From Lytechinus pictus (lineage: Eukaryota > Echinodermata > Echinoidea > Temnopleuroida > Toxopneustidae): a stretch of 64,000 nt of DNA. This document shows, piece after piece, positions 23,001-30,764 of this stretch. How positions within the stretch are numbered: position 1 is the stretch's first letter; the number at the start of each line of letters is the position of its first letter. The stretch is taken from positions 11,484,217-11,548,216 of the forward strand of contig NC_087261.1 in NCBI RefSeq assembly GCF_037042905.1, given 5' to 3'. Both the position numbers and the translations under genes were made by a program. The notes under the pieces are model-generated. The model had not been told where the DNA came from and did no database searches. It saw only the letters and a list, made by a program, of their open reading frames with translations.

Positions 23001-25200
23001 AATGTCATCATAACTTAAAAAGTATATGCATCTGTCTCATGATACTTGAACATATGGGCCCGTATTATGAAGTCGGGTTAAACTTAAACTCAGGTTTAAA
23101 GTTGTGGTTTAAGTATGGACAGCCAATTGTTACATAAATCACTAACGGTAGAGATATCATATTTCAGCTCATTTGGCTCTCAAATCATTCATAAATTTCT
23201 AGGAAGATATATAGATTATTGTCTTCACCATAGATGAATCAGGAAAGAGCACAGTAAACATAAGAAACGTACAACTTAATAAAAAAAAATTGATACTTTT
23301 GGCTTCCCATACTTAAACCACAACTTTAAACCTGACTTCAGAATACGGGCCATGGAGTGTAATCATGTATCACTTATCATGCATTAGTTTCAGGTCCCAT
23401 GATCAAATTTGTTTAGGGTCAGTGACCTTTGACCATGTTTGGGATATTAACATTGACAAATGTTAACCAAGATTAAGTTTTTGAAATGTCAGCATAACTT
23501 TTTTTTTAAGTATAAGGGTCTTTTGATGAAATTTGGACTTTTCTTTTTACCTTTTGTGTGCATGATTTTCATAATGCATGTCAAATGAATGAAATGAAAT
23601 TAAATGGATGTATTTGTACATTATGTTGTTCAGATCTCAGATGTGTGTCACAACATATTTTTAAGTCTGGCTGAACCAGAAATATATGCATTAAAATTTA
23701 CACTGTAAATACAAAACTCATCACCTCGCTGTGACCTTTATCTTTTTACCTTTCACAAGGTTACAAGCCTTGTCACCCAACCTTTTAGGTCAGGCCAAGG
23801 AAGCTGTCCAATCAGCTTTCTTGGCCTTCACAACTATAAATATATGATGCTCTATGACCTTTGAACTGTGTTTCACAGCATATTTAACAAGGATACAAGC
23901 CCTGTCACCAAGCTTGCTAGCCCAGGTCAAGGAAGCTCTCCAAGCAGGACAGAAGGAGAAGGCTTCCATGTTCATGACCAGGAGGAAACTTGTCGATGCT
24001 GAAGTAAGTTTTCTTTTTTTGTTTAAAGGTAGCTCCTTGTTAGATTTGCTTCTCGACCCTCCCTCTCCTCATCCTACTTCCCTTCTCGACCCTCCCTCTC
24101 CTCATCCTACTTCCCTTCTCCTACCCCCTCCTCATCTCTTTCTTCTACCCATCTTCCTTTTCGCTCTCCGCCCCCTCCTCCTAGCCCATGCAAAAGAAGT
24201 TCTTCATGACCAGGAGAAAATTTTATCCATGCAGAAGTAAGTTTTAGAGAGAAGAATTTGTAATGTAAATTTGTACCCTGTCCCCTCCCCTTCTTTCCTT
24301 CTCCACCCCCTTCCCCTGCTCCTCTTCCTCATCATCTCCCTCTATTACTCCTCCCCTGCTCTCCCTCTCCTACCCATCCTCATTTCGCTCTCCTCCTAGC
24401 CCATGCCAAAGAAGTTCTCCATGCAGTTCATGACCAAGAGGAAATTGTATTCATTTTAAGTTTTACACAGAAGAATTTGTAATATAATTTTGTACCTTCG
24501 CCCCTCCCCTATGTTGCTTCTTCACCCCCCCCCCCTTCCCCCTACTCTTCCTCCTGCTCCTTCTCCTCTTCCTCCTTGTCCTAGCCCATTCCAAAGAAGT
24601 TCTCCATGCAGTTCATGACCAGGAAAAAATTTGTAAATGCATAAGTAAGTTTTACACAGACAAATTTGTAATATAAATTTGTGTCTTCGCCCCTAACAAT
24701 CTGCAATACGGCCACATTATGAAGAATGTGTTTGATGAATTTGAATTAAAGGGTATTCATTGCACCACACACCTTATGACAGGTCTACGATCCAATGTTC
24801 AAACAAATCACATTTTCAACCTTTTTGCTGATTTCTTCTTCTTTTTTTTGAGGTTCAGAATAGTTATAAAACTTCTGATATTAATATTTTAAGCAATTGT
24901 AAGCCTTTGTTTCAGAGTAAAGACACAATAGATTTCTAATTGCAGCGTATCGATGACTTAAACTAAACTTAAAGTAGAGCTGGCCCTGGTACAAATCTCA
25001 CCAATGTGTGAACAACCTTCAATGATGTTATGTGAATCGTGTTTGTAAGCTCACTTTATTGTTTAGCATGGGAAGGCACTCTGCATTGAGCATCCAACAC
25101 CAACAACAGCACTAAACTTGTAATAAACTATTGTTTTTGGAAATACTAACAGATTTCTTTGCCTTCATCCTTCCAGATTGCATCATTATCAAGGAGATAA
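1907..25200 (+). CDS. CC2D1: CC2D1A/B (Lgd) homolog, 3' part, 16 exons
   Basis: The protein is a coiled-coil and C2-domain protein of the Lgd/CC2D1 family. Family knowledge: these bind ESCRT-III CHMP4/Shrub on endosomes, affect Notch and receptor trafficking, and in vertebrates were described as the repressor Freud-1. Seen here: exons 1907-2037, 4396-4452, 5788-5931, 6541-6599, 7164-7280, 7986-8059, 9455-9510, 10376-10527, 11168-11258, 12779-12913, 14223-14252, 15344-15393, 18776-18836, 22770-22896, 23879-24003 and 25177-25200. All have AG/GT borders and matching phases, giving 476 residues. DM14-type helical repeats come first (KRRGDIYEAKRLLK and YGKLGNIKSAKRFQEFK), then a C2 domain (KLEIIYSKGLLRGHKTLGTA), then a Ser-rich linker and C-terminal helices ending IASLSRR-stop. 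The first exon needs one upstream base, so 5' exons are missing. Invertebrates usually have one CC2D1, so A versus B is not assigned. Confidence 0.9.
2045..2190. repeat. ATG/CTG-type simple repeat
   Basis: Runs of atgatgat, gctgctgctg and related trinucleotides in a CC2D1 intron; source of a spurious hydrophobic open frame. Confidence 0.75.
2694..2976. mobile_element. MITE, TTACAAAGAGTTACGATTGATC family, copy 1
   Basis: Inverted ends around CCTACAAAGAGTTAC (left) and GTAACTCTTTGTAAGACGGG (right), next to GATTGATCxxATCAATC palindromes. Partial or full relatives lie at 6040, 12412, 25755 and 35298. Confidence 0.75.
3240..3420. repeat. TCATCA/ATTATC simple repeat
   Basis: Trinucleotide-rich tract in a CC2D1 intron that yields an isoleucine-rich spurious frame. 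Confidence 0.7.
3760..4360. mobile_element. 600-bp MITE, AAAGGAGAATGAAACCCTTG family
   Basis: Left TAAAGGAGAATGAAACCCTT, right TTTCATTCTCCTTTAA. The interior is also internally inverted (GCGACCAAGATCTGTGA and its reverse complement). A second full copy is at 62937-63534 and a fragment at about 29354. Confidence 0.8.
4396..4452 (+). CDS. CC2D1: CC2D1 exon b
   Basis: 57 bp, phase 0 on both sides, encoding EIEPMLTAAEGGLPVNLDS, the linker after the preceding DM14 repeat. Acceptor tttag, donor gtaagt. Confidence 0.85.
4480..4560 (+). mobile_element. possible tRNA-derived SINE fragment
   Basis: Contains an A-box-like GGTTGAGGTGTTGTAG and a B-box-like GGTCTAGGGATCAAATCCC spaced as in tRNA genes. 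No foldable tRNA cloverleaf is evident, so it is a SINE-like remnant. Confidence 0.4.
4856..5133. mobile_element. MITE, GGCCCGTATTCTGAAGTC family, decayed copy
   Basis: Shares TTCTTATGTTTACTGTGCTT and the right end CCACAACTTTAAACC ... ACTTCAGAATACAGGCC with the intact copies at 20163-20473 and 23056-23351. Confidence 0.65.
5788..5931 (+). CDS. CC2D1: CC2D1 exon c
   Basis: 144 bp, phase 0/0. It holds a Pro/Glu-rich linker (PRKEPEAVSPPTSPEPDG) and the first helix of the next DM14 repeat (EEVYRRMIATLNKQIE). The open frame upstream of the acceptor is intron. Confidence 0.87.
6040..6231. mobile_element. partial MITE, TTACAAAGAGTTGCGA family
   Basis: Left end CATCTTACAAAGAGTTGCGA is present. The right end is lost; a different element starting GGGGACCGTTTCATGAAAG adjoins. 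Confidence 0.5.
6237..6440. repeat. GGGGACCGTTTCATGAAAGTTGTCAGC-type repeat
   Basis: The motif TTTCATGAAAGTTxTCAGCAC occurs at 6245 and 6404 with GGAATxx and TATGATTGACCAG in inverted order. A compact relative is at 43468-43540. Confidence 0.5.
6541..6599 (+). CDS. CC2D1: CC2D1 exon d, DM14 repeat
   Basis: 59 bp, phase 0 in, two bases out. Encodes LCEANAKVYGKLGNIKSAK, the classic DM14 helix-turn. Acceptor tctgcag, donor gtaata. Confidence 0.88.
6889..6979. mobile_element. 91-bp TTAA-bounded mini-element
   Basis: TTAACCCTTATTTAACC ... GAATTAGGGTTAA, the same terminal design as 458-1228, around a poly-G run and a short unique core. It lies in a CC2D1 intron. Confidence 0.55.
7164..7280 (+). 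CDS. CC2D1: CC2D1 exon e, end of DM14
   Basis: 117 bp. Encodes FQEFKDSCQQDIDLLISKQS followed by a PRHHYEQRTLPSV segment. Split arginine codons join both neighbours cleanly. Confidence 0.88.
7986..8059 (+). CDS. CC2D1: CC2D1 exon f
   Basis: 74 bp. Encodes VCPDVKENEAEIIIVQGLQL, the short strand-rich stretch preceding the C2 domain. Leaves one base of a split Glu codon. Confidence 0.85.
8223..8826. mobile_element. 600-bp MITE, AAGGWCAAGTCCACCCC family, copy 1
   Basis: Ends TTAAAGGACAAGTCCACCCC and GGGGTGGACTTGACCTTTAA. Subterminal ATTTCATCAAAATCGGATGT is repeated inverted. Further copies are at 18895-19493 and 60242-60862. Confidence 0.85.
8880..9020. repeat. GTAGTA/GAAGAA simple repeat
   Basis: Trinucleotide tract; the minus strand gives a leucine-rich spurious frame. 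Confidence 0.75.
9168..9345 (-). mobile_element. (ATT)n-tailed retroposon 3' end, minus orientation
   Basis: AATAAT/ATG repeat followed by AATACGCAGCTCTAGATCTTG and TAAAGCGC. Read on the minus strand this is a GCGCTTTACAAGATC ... (TTATTA)n tail, as in echinoderm SINE/LINE 3' ends. Confidence 0.5.
9455..9510 (+). CDS. CC2D1: CC2D1 exon g, C2 domain start
   Basis: 56 bp. Encodes KDSKDIDTYIKAEFPYPS, matching the family pattern (D-T-Y-V/I-K-x-E-F-P-Y-P) at the beginning of the C2 domain. Confidence 0.9.
9935..10161. mobile_element. 220-bp MITE, GGGGTGTTGCAAG family, copy 1
   Basis: Ends TAGGGGGTGTTGCAAGCAAA and TTTCTTGCAACACCCCCTTA. A same-orientation copy follows at 10551-10770 on the other side of CC2D1 exon h. 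Confidence 0.85.
10376..10527 (+). CDS. CC2D1: CC2D1 exon h, C2 domain core
   Basis: 152 bp. Encodes DDPPTHKTGWAKGADNPQYN and KRKALKLEIIYSK. These fit the C2 signature P-Q-K/H-x-x-T-x-x-x-K-x-T-x-N-P-x-Y-N. The donor gttagt is a weaker form of GTRAGT. Direct copies of a 220-bp repeat lie in both flanking introns. Confidence 0.9.
10551..10770. mobile_element. 220-bp MITE, GGGGTGTTGCAAG family, copy 2
   Basis: ATGGGGATGTTGCAAGAAAA to TTTCATGCAACACCCCAATA. Starts 23 bp after the exon h splice donor. Confidence 0.85.
11168..11258 (+). CDS. CC2D1: CC2D1 exon i, C2 domain
   Basis: 91 bp. Encodes GLLRGHKTLGTASLKLAELE and the following helix and loop. Donor gtatgt. Confidence 0.9.
12412..12683. mobile_element. 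MITE, TTACAAAGAGTTACGATTGATC family, copy
   Basis: Left GGGTCCCATCTTACACAGAG, right CGCAATTCTTTGTAAGATGG with GATCGGATCAATC. Intronic in CC2D1. Confidence 0.78.
12779..12913 (+). CDS. CC2D1: CC2D1 exon j, last C2 strands
   Basis: 135 bp, phase 0/0. Encodes LMDGRREIGGKIEVKIRLHH then PLSGLKEDFVKEKWLIID, the conserved closing strands of the CC2D1 C2 domain. Confidence 0.9.
14223..14252 (+). CDS. CC2D1: CC2D1 exon k (30-bp microexon)
   Basis: 30 bp, phase 0/0. Encodes VSSPPAAASK between acceptor ttccag and donor gtaaat. Low-complexity linker; it could be alternatively spliced because skipping keeps frame. Confidence 0.65.
14593..14777. mobile_element. mariner-type MITE, CAGTAAAACCTGTCTATAG ends
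   Basis: ATACAGTAAAACCTGTCTAT and CTAAGACAGGTTTGACTGTA are inverted ends; the core repeats GGTGGCTGCTATGGACAGG. TA-flanked CAGT ends fit Tc1/mariner relatives. Confidence 0.75.
15056..15297. mobile_element. mariner-type MITE, CAGTTGTGCTAAAAAGTTA ends
   Basis: TACAGTTGTGCTAAAAAGTT on the left, TTAATTTTGTAGTACCACTG then TA on the right, GAACCCCACCA inside both. TA target duplication fits. Confidence 0.75.
15344..15393 (+). CDS. CC2D1: CC2D1 exon l, Ser-rich linker
   Basis: 50 bp. Encodes KASSSSASGSSSGSGH and ends with two bases of a codon completed by the next exon. Support is phase compatibility and splice sites; the composition itself is not diagnostic. Confidence 0.65.
15684..15855. repeat. 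170-bp dispersed repeat, copy 1
   Basis: TTTCCTGGTACCATATCGCA through AAAATCATTCCCTG, matching 57885-58055 along its length. Not obviously palindromic; family unknown. Confidence 0.7.
16966..17330 (+). repeat. 187-bp tandem duplication
   Basis: The unit starting AAATTGAATGGAATAAYTCT recurs at 17153 in direct orientation with only a few differences, including TCATACCTATTAGAAGGATA. A recent local duplication in an intron. Confidence 0.9.
17757..18026 (+). mobile_element. L2/CR1-like LINE 3' end with (TTA)n tail
   Basis: In one frame PALWNSLPQELKNSNSATSF then KGNLKLHLFTSRY-stop, the common reverse-transcriptase C-terminus of L2/CR1 LINEs (W-N-S-L-P ... S-F-K-x-x-L-K-x-x-L-F). A 3' UTR with GTGCCTTGAGCATTTAATAA and a TTA-repeat tail follow. 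Confidence 0.8.
18776..18836 (+). CDS. CC2D1: CC2D1 exon m, C-terminal helix
   Basis: 61 bp. Encodes TSATDSIEILKWEIGTLKKK, the start of the conserved C-terminal region (L-x-W/F-E-x-x-x-L). Confidence 0.85.
18895..19493. mobile_element. 600-bp MITE, AAGGTCAAGTCCA family, copy 2
   Basis: TTTAAGGGTCAAGTCCATCC to GTTGGGGTGGACTTGTTC; interior aligns with 8223-8826, including GACCAGGATGTGCATATCAC. Confidence 0.85.
19569..20160. mobile_element. 590-bp MITE, TGGGTCAGATGCA ends
   Basis: TGGGTCAGATGCACAAAAAG and CTTTTTATGCATCTGACCCA are inverted ends. The interior is full of repeated AAGCAATTGCTAGC and GCTTTTGCTTGC motifs. Confidence 0.85.
20163..20473. mobile_element. MITE, GGCCCGTATTCTGAAG family, intact copy
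   Basis: GGCCCGTATTCTGAAGCCGG and CGACTTCAGAATACGGGCC ends with AGTTGTGGTTTAAGTATGG arms. It starts 2 bp after the preceding element ends. Confidence 0.85.
21430..21725. repeat. inverted repeat of ~300 bp
   Basis: TTTAATCGGGTCAAGATCAC at the left and GTGATCTTGACCCGATTAAA at the right are exact inverse copies, with TCACACATCCCATGTGG near the centre. Probably a MITE. Confidence 0.75.
22195..22590. repeat. imperfect inverted repeat element
   Basis: CTATGGGGATCCTCAAATTG at about 22227 and CAATTTGAGGATCCCCATAG at about 22514 are inverse copies, flanked by ATCAAAATCGG and CCGATTTTGATGAAAC. MITE-like. Confidence 0.7.
22770..22896 (+). CDS. CC2D1: CC2D1 exon n, C-terminal coiled coil
   Basis: 127 bp. 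Encodes MSYRTLQERLQKLQIFLKEG within a heptad-like amphipathic stretch. Leaves one base for the next exon. Confidence 0.87.
22985..23560. repeat. diverged 163-bp-unit repeat interrupted by a MITE
   Basis: GTTTTTGAAATGTCAxCATAACTT and GTTTCAGGTCCCATGATCAA ... GGGTCAGTGACCTTTGACCA resemble the units at 26860-27480. The insertion at 23056-23351 splits it. Confidence 0.6.
23056..23351. mobile_element. MITE, GGCCCGTATTCTGAAG family, second intact copy
   Basis: GGGCCCGTATTATGAAGTCG and CTGACTTCAGAATACGGGCC; interior orientation is reversed relative to 20163-20473. Confidence 0.85.
23879..24003 (+). CDS. CC2D1: CC2D1 exon o, penultimate coding exon
   Basis: 125 bp. Encodes LTRIQALSPSLLAQVKEALQ and AGQKEKASMFMTRRKLVDAE, ending at donor gtaagt. 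Its 3' end and donor are present three more times in degenerate form in the next 700 bp. Confidence 0.88.
24051..24180. repeat. 33-bp CT-rich minisatellite
   Basis: The unit beginning CTCGACCCTCCCTCTCCTCA occurs twice back to back, followed by shorter CT-rich derivatives reaching the first exon fossil. Confidence 0.8.
24180..24690 (+). repeat. three degenerate tandem copies of the CC2D1 penultimate exon end
   Basis: Copies at about 24183-24260, 24398-24480 and 24585-24665 repeat the end of exon 23879-24003 with its donor and intron start. In the exon's frame the copies read like KKFFMTRRKF, KKFSMQFMTKRKL and KKFSMQFMTRKKFVNA, against KASMFMTRRKLVDAE. They are separated by CT-rich spacer. All are mutated, and copy three ends in TAA just before gtaagt. 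Confidence 0.7.
25177..25200 (+). CDS. CC2D1: CC2D1 exon p, terminal coding exon
   Basis: 24 coding bases after acceptor ttccag. Encodes IASLSRR and TAA in phase 0 with the previous exon; the family often ends its C-terminus in such a short basic tail. The 3' UTR follows. Confidence 0.8.
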   Translation: MASLSRR

Positions 25201-25289
25201 GAGCTTTCAGGGTCAACCCAAGTGCCATCTTTAGATGTAAAATATGTAGAAGATTGACATGGATACCTGTGGAACTGAGAGAGAGAGAG

Positions 25290-25410
25290 ACCAGGGACCG
25301 GTTTGATAAATAGTTACAATTATGGCAACTTTAACCATTATTGTAACTACCATGGATTTCTTGATTGCGATTGGCTGTTGAGCCCCGTTACCATGGTATT
25401 TGCCATGATG
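25290..25410. repeat. ATTGGCTGTTGAxCxxCGTTACCATGG repeat
   Basis: Segment with AACTACCATGGATTTCTTGA and ATTGGCTGTTGAGCCCCGTT. A relative lies at 29810-29900 in a similar arrangement. Confidence 0.55.
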
Positions 25411-25754
25411 GCAAATTAACATATTTGTAAGTTTTTATGTAGCTGGCCCCAGGACTCCAAAACACAAAGGTTTCCAATGGATTGTAAATGGTGTATGAAA
25501 GAACAGTTTTGATTGGTCCTTGTCAGTGCTTTCGAAAAGGATGCTCATGCAAGGCTGATCTTGATTGGTCAATGCAACATAGCGAGTGATTATAAGCCTT
25601 TGCATTGCAGAGCCCAGATGGTGTTGATCAATAATTATCTGTTGTATGTGATGATTTTTACTTGCATTTTTTGTAAGAAATTTAGATAGGTAACAATGCT
25701 CCATCTTGTACAATGTATATTCTGGTGTAAAGCATTGATATTCCTTTTATCCTT

Positions 25755-26025
25755 GGCCCCGTCTCACAATGAGTTACGATTGATCCGATCAATCGCAACT
25801 TTATGAAAATCCATCAGTGTCATAATTTTTTCTAAAGGAAATGTGCAAAATGTCCTTTATAAACAAAGGAGAACGCACCGAAATGTCAAGAAATCAATGA
25901 ATTTATGGATATACATTCATATCTAGAAATTTTTTGAACAAACATGCATTTTAAATGTTGACTTTGCTGGCTTTCCATAGTTGCGATTGATCGGATCAAT
26001 CGCAAGTCTTTGTAAGGCGGGCCCC
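25755..26025. mobile_element. MITE, TTACAAAGAGTTACGATTGATC family, best copy
   Basis: GGCCCCGTCTCACAATGAGT and CAAGTCTTTGTAAGGCGGGC with perfect GATTGATCCGATCAATC-type palindromes in both arms. Confidence 0.82.
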
Positions 26026-26734
26026 AGATAACATAGTTCAGATAATATATTTATTAGGAACATAATTGTTTTATAAGCAATAAAATAAATCTTAAAAATA
26101 AACTTAATACACCTCGTAACGTAAATACGCCATATATGTAAAGGTACGTCCCATTTTGAAAATACAACATTTTACTTGTGTATTATTTTGTACGACATGT
26201 ATGTCAAAAATATATATTATTATATTAGTTGTTACTAACATCAATCATGAATTCAATATGGTTGCCAAAGATTGAAGATGTGTATTTATGTCATGTAAGA
26301 GAGTTTATTTATTGTACCTACTTGTCTGGCTTAATGAGATAACTTATATTACATGTACATTACTATAATGTTATTCGCTCGAAGAGTTTATATAAAATGA
26401 AAAATATTCTAATATTCTAATAGCAAGTGAAGACTAATTTATGAAATCAAATATAAAATTTATGTAGATTCAAAATGTATAATCAGAATATAGTTGTATG
26501 TACCTGGGTATTTAATTGAATTAAATTGATTTTATTGTCCGATAAATGATACGTTTCTTACTAGTAACAAACAGGGGTACAAATCACATAAAATAATATA
26601 TCAGAGGCCAATTTTAGAGAGGACTTATAATTATGGAGCACCATTTCTTTTTTTAATCTCGAAGTGACAGGTCGCATTTGGTTCTGTAAGGAATTTATAT
26701 ATTTTGCTCTAATTTTCATTTAATTTTTGGCACA

Positions 26735-27536
26735 TTTTTGTCTCACCTGCATAGCAGAGTGAGACTATAGGCGCCGCTTTTCCGACGGCGGCGGCGACGG
26801 CGACGGCGGCGGCGGCGGCGGCGGCGACGGCGGCGGCGGCGTCAACACCAAATCTTAACCTGAGGTTAAGTTTTTGAAATGACAGCATAACTTAGAAAGT
26901 ATATGGACCTAGTTCATGAAACTTGGCCATAAGGTTAATCAAGTATCACTGAACATCCTGCATGAGTTTCACGTCACATGACCAAGGTCAAAGGTCATTT
27001 AGGGTCAATGAACTTTGGCCGAATTGGGGGTATCTGTTGAATTACCATCATAACTTTGAAAGTTTATTTATCTGATTCATGAAACTTGGACATAATAGTA
27101 ATCAAGTATTACTGAACATCCTGTGCAAGTTTCAGGTCACATGATCAAGGTCAAAGGTCATTTAGGGTCAATGAACTTTGGCCAAATTGGGGTATTTGTT
27201 GAATTACAGCCATAAATTTGAAAGTGTGTTGGTCTAGTTCATAAAACTTGGACATAATAGTAATCAAGTATCACTGAACATCCTGTGCGAGTTTCAGGTC
27301 ACATGATCAAGGTCAAAGGTCATGTAAGGTCAAAGAACTTTGGCCATGTTGGGGGTATTTGTTGAATTGCCATCATATCTCTATAAGTGTATTGGTCTAG
27401 TTCATAAAACGTGGAAATAAGAGTAACCAAGTATCACTGAACATCTTGTGCGAGTTATAGTAGTTTTCAAAATCAGCACTGCTGCTATATTGAATCGTGT
27501 GATGCAGGTGAGACGGCCAGAGGCATTCCACTTGTT
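26735..27536 (+). mobile_element. TIR element with ~163-bp units carrying DR1 motifs, copy 1
   Basis: GTCTCACCTGCAT near the left end and ATGCAGGTGAGAC near the right end are 13-bp inverted repeats. After a GGCGGC-rich stretch come tandem units with AAGTTTTTGAAATGACAGCA and AGGTCAAAGGTCA at 26985, 27148 and 27310 (spacing 163 and 162). Right flank GCCAGAGGCATTCCACTTGT is shared with copy 2. Confidence 0.8.
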
Positions 27537-27537
27537 A

Positions 27538-30030
27538 ATAGAATACAAGGAATCATATGAATTGGAAGTTTTGTAGAATTTCAAAGAATTCATGTATAAT
27601 CTTATTCCAACGTTGGATGCATCCCTCCCCACTCATAATCAGTATTTTTTGGTTGGAAAAAAAAATGTGATTGAACAGAAAAAAAAATGGTAATTAACAT
27701 CTGCATAAATCATCTTACGGTTGGGAGAATACTCATCAAGACACTTTTGGCCTACCATAACCCAGTTATGCACAACTTTACAAACGGGGTTATGATCACT
27801 CCCCCCCCCCCCCCCCCCGCCCCTTCATGTTTTTAAAGAGAAGTATGACTCTCTTGCCGAATTCAAATGCACTTTCATTTGTGGTATTGTAATAATGCTA
27901 CATATTAACTTTTTTTTTTTTTAAAGTAAAAGTTGTCAGTATTGAGATACTCAGCATTATCCCCCACAATACATGGGTGGTGGTATAGTAAGAATGCATT
28001 CATCTGTACGATTTAATAAGACTTATATCTACGAGTCACTGTCATGGTATTTCCGGGCTGAAAATATTTATATCTAAATAAATAGAGTAAAATTCACAGA
28101 GCAAAATGCTGAAAATGTCATCAAAATCGGATAGCAAATATCAAAGTTATTGAATTTTAAAGTTTATCAATATTTTGTTATATGCACATCGTCATGAATA
28201 TTCATTAGGTGGGCTGATGACGTCACATCCCCACTTTCCTTTTTCTTATGTTACTACATAAATTATAAATGTCTCATTTTTTCATACATGTGTAAATGAT
28301 ACATCTCCATTATGATGAAATAAGTTGCGGCAATAAATAACTAATGCACTTAATCAATTGTCAATTCAATTGTTTTAGTTCTTGGTAGAAAATTTCTGAA
28401 TAAACCTTATTTCATATAATAAAATAAAAAAGAACAAGTGGGGATATGACATCATCAGCCCACCTAATGAATATTCATGAAGACATGCCTAGAACTGTTT
28501 CACCGGAATAATATCTACAGCCTGGATCCCTTTAAACCTTGGTTAGCTTAGACCACACTTTTATGGAGTGCCAGTTGTCATTCACCAATTAAAAAAAAAT
28601 TCTTATCCTGCTGCAAAAAATTTCAAACAATTAATTTAGTCTTAAAATGGGAAGAATAGACAAATACAAAAAACGAATTTTGGTGAATTGATATATTATA
28701 ATTGTCACGAATACAGAAGAAATATGATGAAGTCCAGCATTCCATAGAAGTGTGGTTTAAAATTCTTGTTAAGACTAGGGTTAAACCTAGGTTTAACTAT
28801 CAAAATACCACCCACAGTATTTACTAATCAATGAATTAATATGCTCAGTTAATCTTGACCAAATTCATTTGCCAATGTTGTTAGCTGCTTTTTTATCACT
28901 TAAAAGATTGCAAAGCTAGATTTATTATACATAGAATTTCTGTTACAAAATGCAGTATATTTGAATTTAGCCAGTGATTTCCATGACTTCTTTACATTAT
29001 TTGTTTTATATTTTGTCTTTCTCAATTTGTCACGAACTTTTGATTTGATGTATATTTGTCAGCTTTCTTATTAATCTCTAATCTCACATGATTTATATGT
29101 TTTGATTATAATTTTTGCAATATCGAAGCTTTACTATCTTTTATAGATCATAGATTATTATTGTTCTTCAAATAACTACAAATGAAAGTAAGATCCTGAA
29201 TTAAAGATCTTAAAACAGGAATACCGTTGGTGTCTTTCTCTTTTATCCAAGTATCTAATGTACAAATCAACCTGTATTTTACAGAATATTAAAAAAGACT
29301 TGATGATGTGATTATCAATGTCATTGGAAGAGATTTTTGTTGTATTTGAATTAGAGGAGAATGAAACCCTTGAAACTAGTTATATTATATCAAATAGCAA
29401 AGTATAAAGAAGCGTGTAACTGAAAGTTATGGAAAAAATAAGAGGAAAGTTAGGAGTTTTTTAGTGAGTCATTCCATTCCGGAAATGCAAAAAATCGTAA
29501 ATCTTAATCTTATACATTTGTTTTTCTCAAACACAAAAACAAGGCATTATTCTGACCTGTTGGTGTGATTTATTCCAACACTTGATGTAAATTTGTCTTG
29601 GCAGGGCAGCAACTGCCCTCTCTATGATTTATCAAGTAATGAAAAAGGGGGGAAATAGAAAAAGGAAAGGGAAGAAAGAAAGAAAGAAGACTATAAAAAG
29701 AGATTTCGGAGTCATTTAACTCTCTATTACCCAGTTCTCCAATTGAGAAAAAGTGATGTCACTTTTAGATCATGTTGCCCCCCCTTGCCTATCAAATAAT
29801 CCTTGCCCCTACCATTGCATAGAATCCTTGATTTTGATTGGCTGTTGATCAACGTTACCATGGTAGTTACCATTGATTGCAACGTTACCATAATAATAGT
29901 ATTTTTTTATGCAACGGGGTCCTGGTGCCGTCCTGGTGTATAGGCCTACATAAATTACTGCTATGTACACAGTGAAAATGCTGTTTAAAATGTCATGCAA
30001 AGCTGTTTACTATATAAGCTTTAACAGTAG
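27538..30030. other. intergenic, no gene seen
   Basis: AT-rich with short homopolymers and repeat fragments: a poly-C run at about 27802, a MITE at 28044-28535, an element fragment at 29354 and a repeat at 29810-29900. No exon-like or RNA-gene signal. Confidence 0.6.
28044..28535. mobile_element. MITE, GGGCTGAAAATATTTATATC family, copy 1
   Basis: Shares GCTGAAAATATTTATATC, ATGAATATTCATTAGGTGGG and ACATCATCAGCCCACCTAAT with the longer copy at 55419-56016. Ends partly lost. Confidence 0.7.
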
Positions 30031-30717
30031 TTTTTGTCTCACCTGCATAGCAGAGTGAGACTATAGGCGCCGCTTTTCCGACGGCGGCGGCGTCAACACC
30101 AAATCTTAACCTAAGGTTTAAAAGTTTTTGAAATGACAGCATAACTTAGAAAGTATATGGACCTAGTTCATGAAACTTGGCCATAAGGTTAATCAAGTAT
30201 TACTGAACATCCTGCTTGAGTTTCACGTCACATGACCAAGGTTAAAGGTCATTAGCATGATTAGGATCAATGAACTTTGGCCAAATTGGGGGTATCTGTT
30301 GAATTACCATCATAACTTTGAAAGTTTATGGATCTGATTCATGAAACTTGAACATATTACTAATCAAGTATCACTGAACATCTTGTGCAAGTTTCAGGTC
30401 ACATGGTTAAGGTCAAAGGTCATTTAGGGTCAATGAACTTTGGCCAAATTGGGGGTATTTGTTGAATTACCATCATAACTTTGAAAGTTTATTGTTCTAG
30501 TTCAAAAAAACTTGGACATAAGAGTAATGAAGTATCACTGAACATCCTGTGCATATTTCAGGTCACATGACCAAGGTCAAAGGTCAATGAGCTTTGGCCA
30601 CAATGGGGTATCTGTTGAATTACCATCATAACTTCGAAAGTTTATGGATCTGATTCACTAGCGTACCTACGGGGGGGGCAGGGGGGCACTCTGCCCCCCC
30701 TGACGAGATTTTGAAGA

Positions 30718-30764
<47 letters not shown>

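Larger units (their letters stand above)
25201..26089 (+). other. probable CC2D1 3' UTR and poly(A) signals
   Basis: No coding potential after the stop. Overlapping AATAAA hexamers at 26079-26084 and 26084-26089 are the first good polyadenylation candidates I noticed downstream. An inverted-repeat element sits in between (25755-26025), so the true transcript end may be nearer the stop. Confidence 0.35.
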
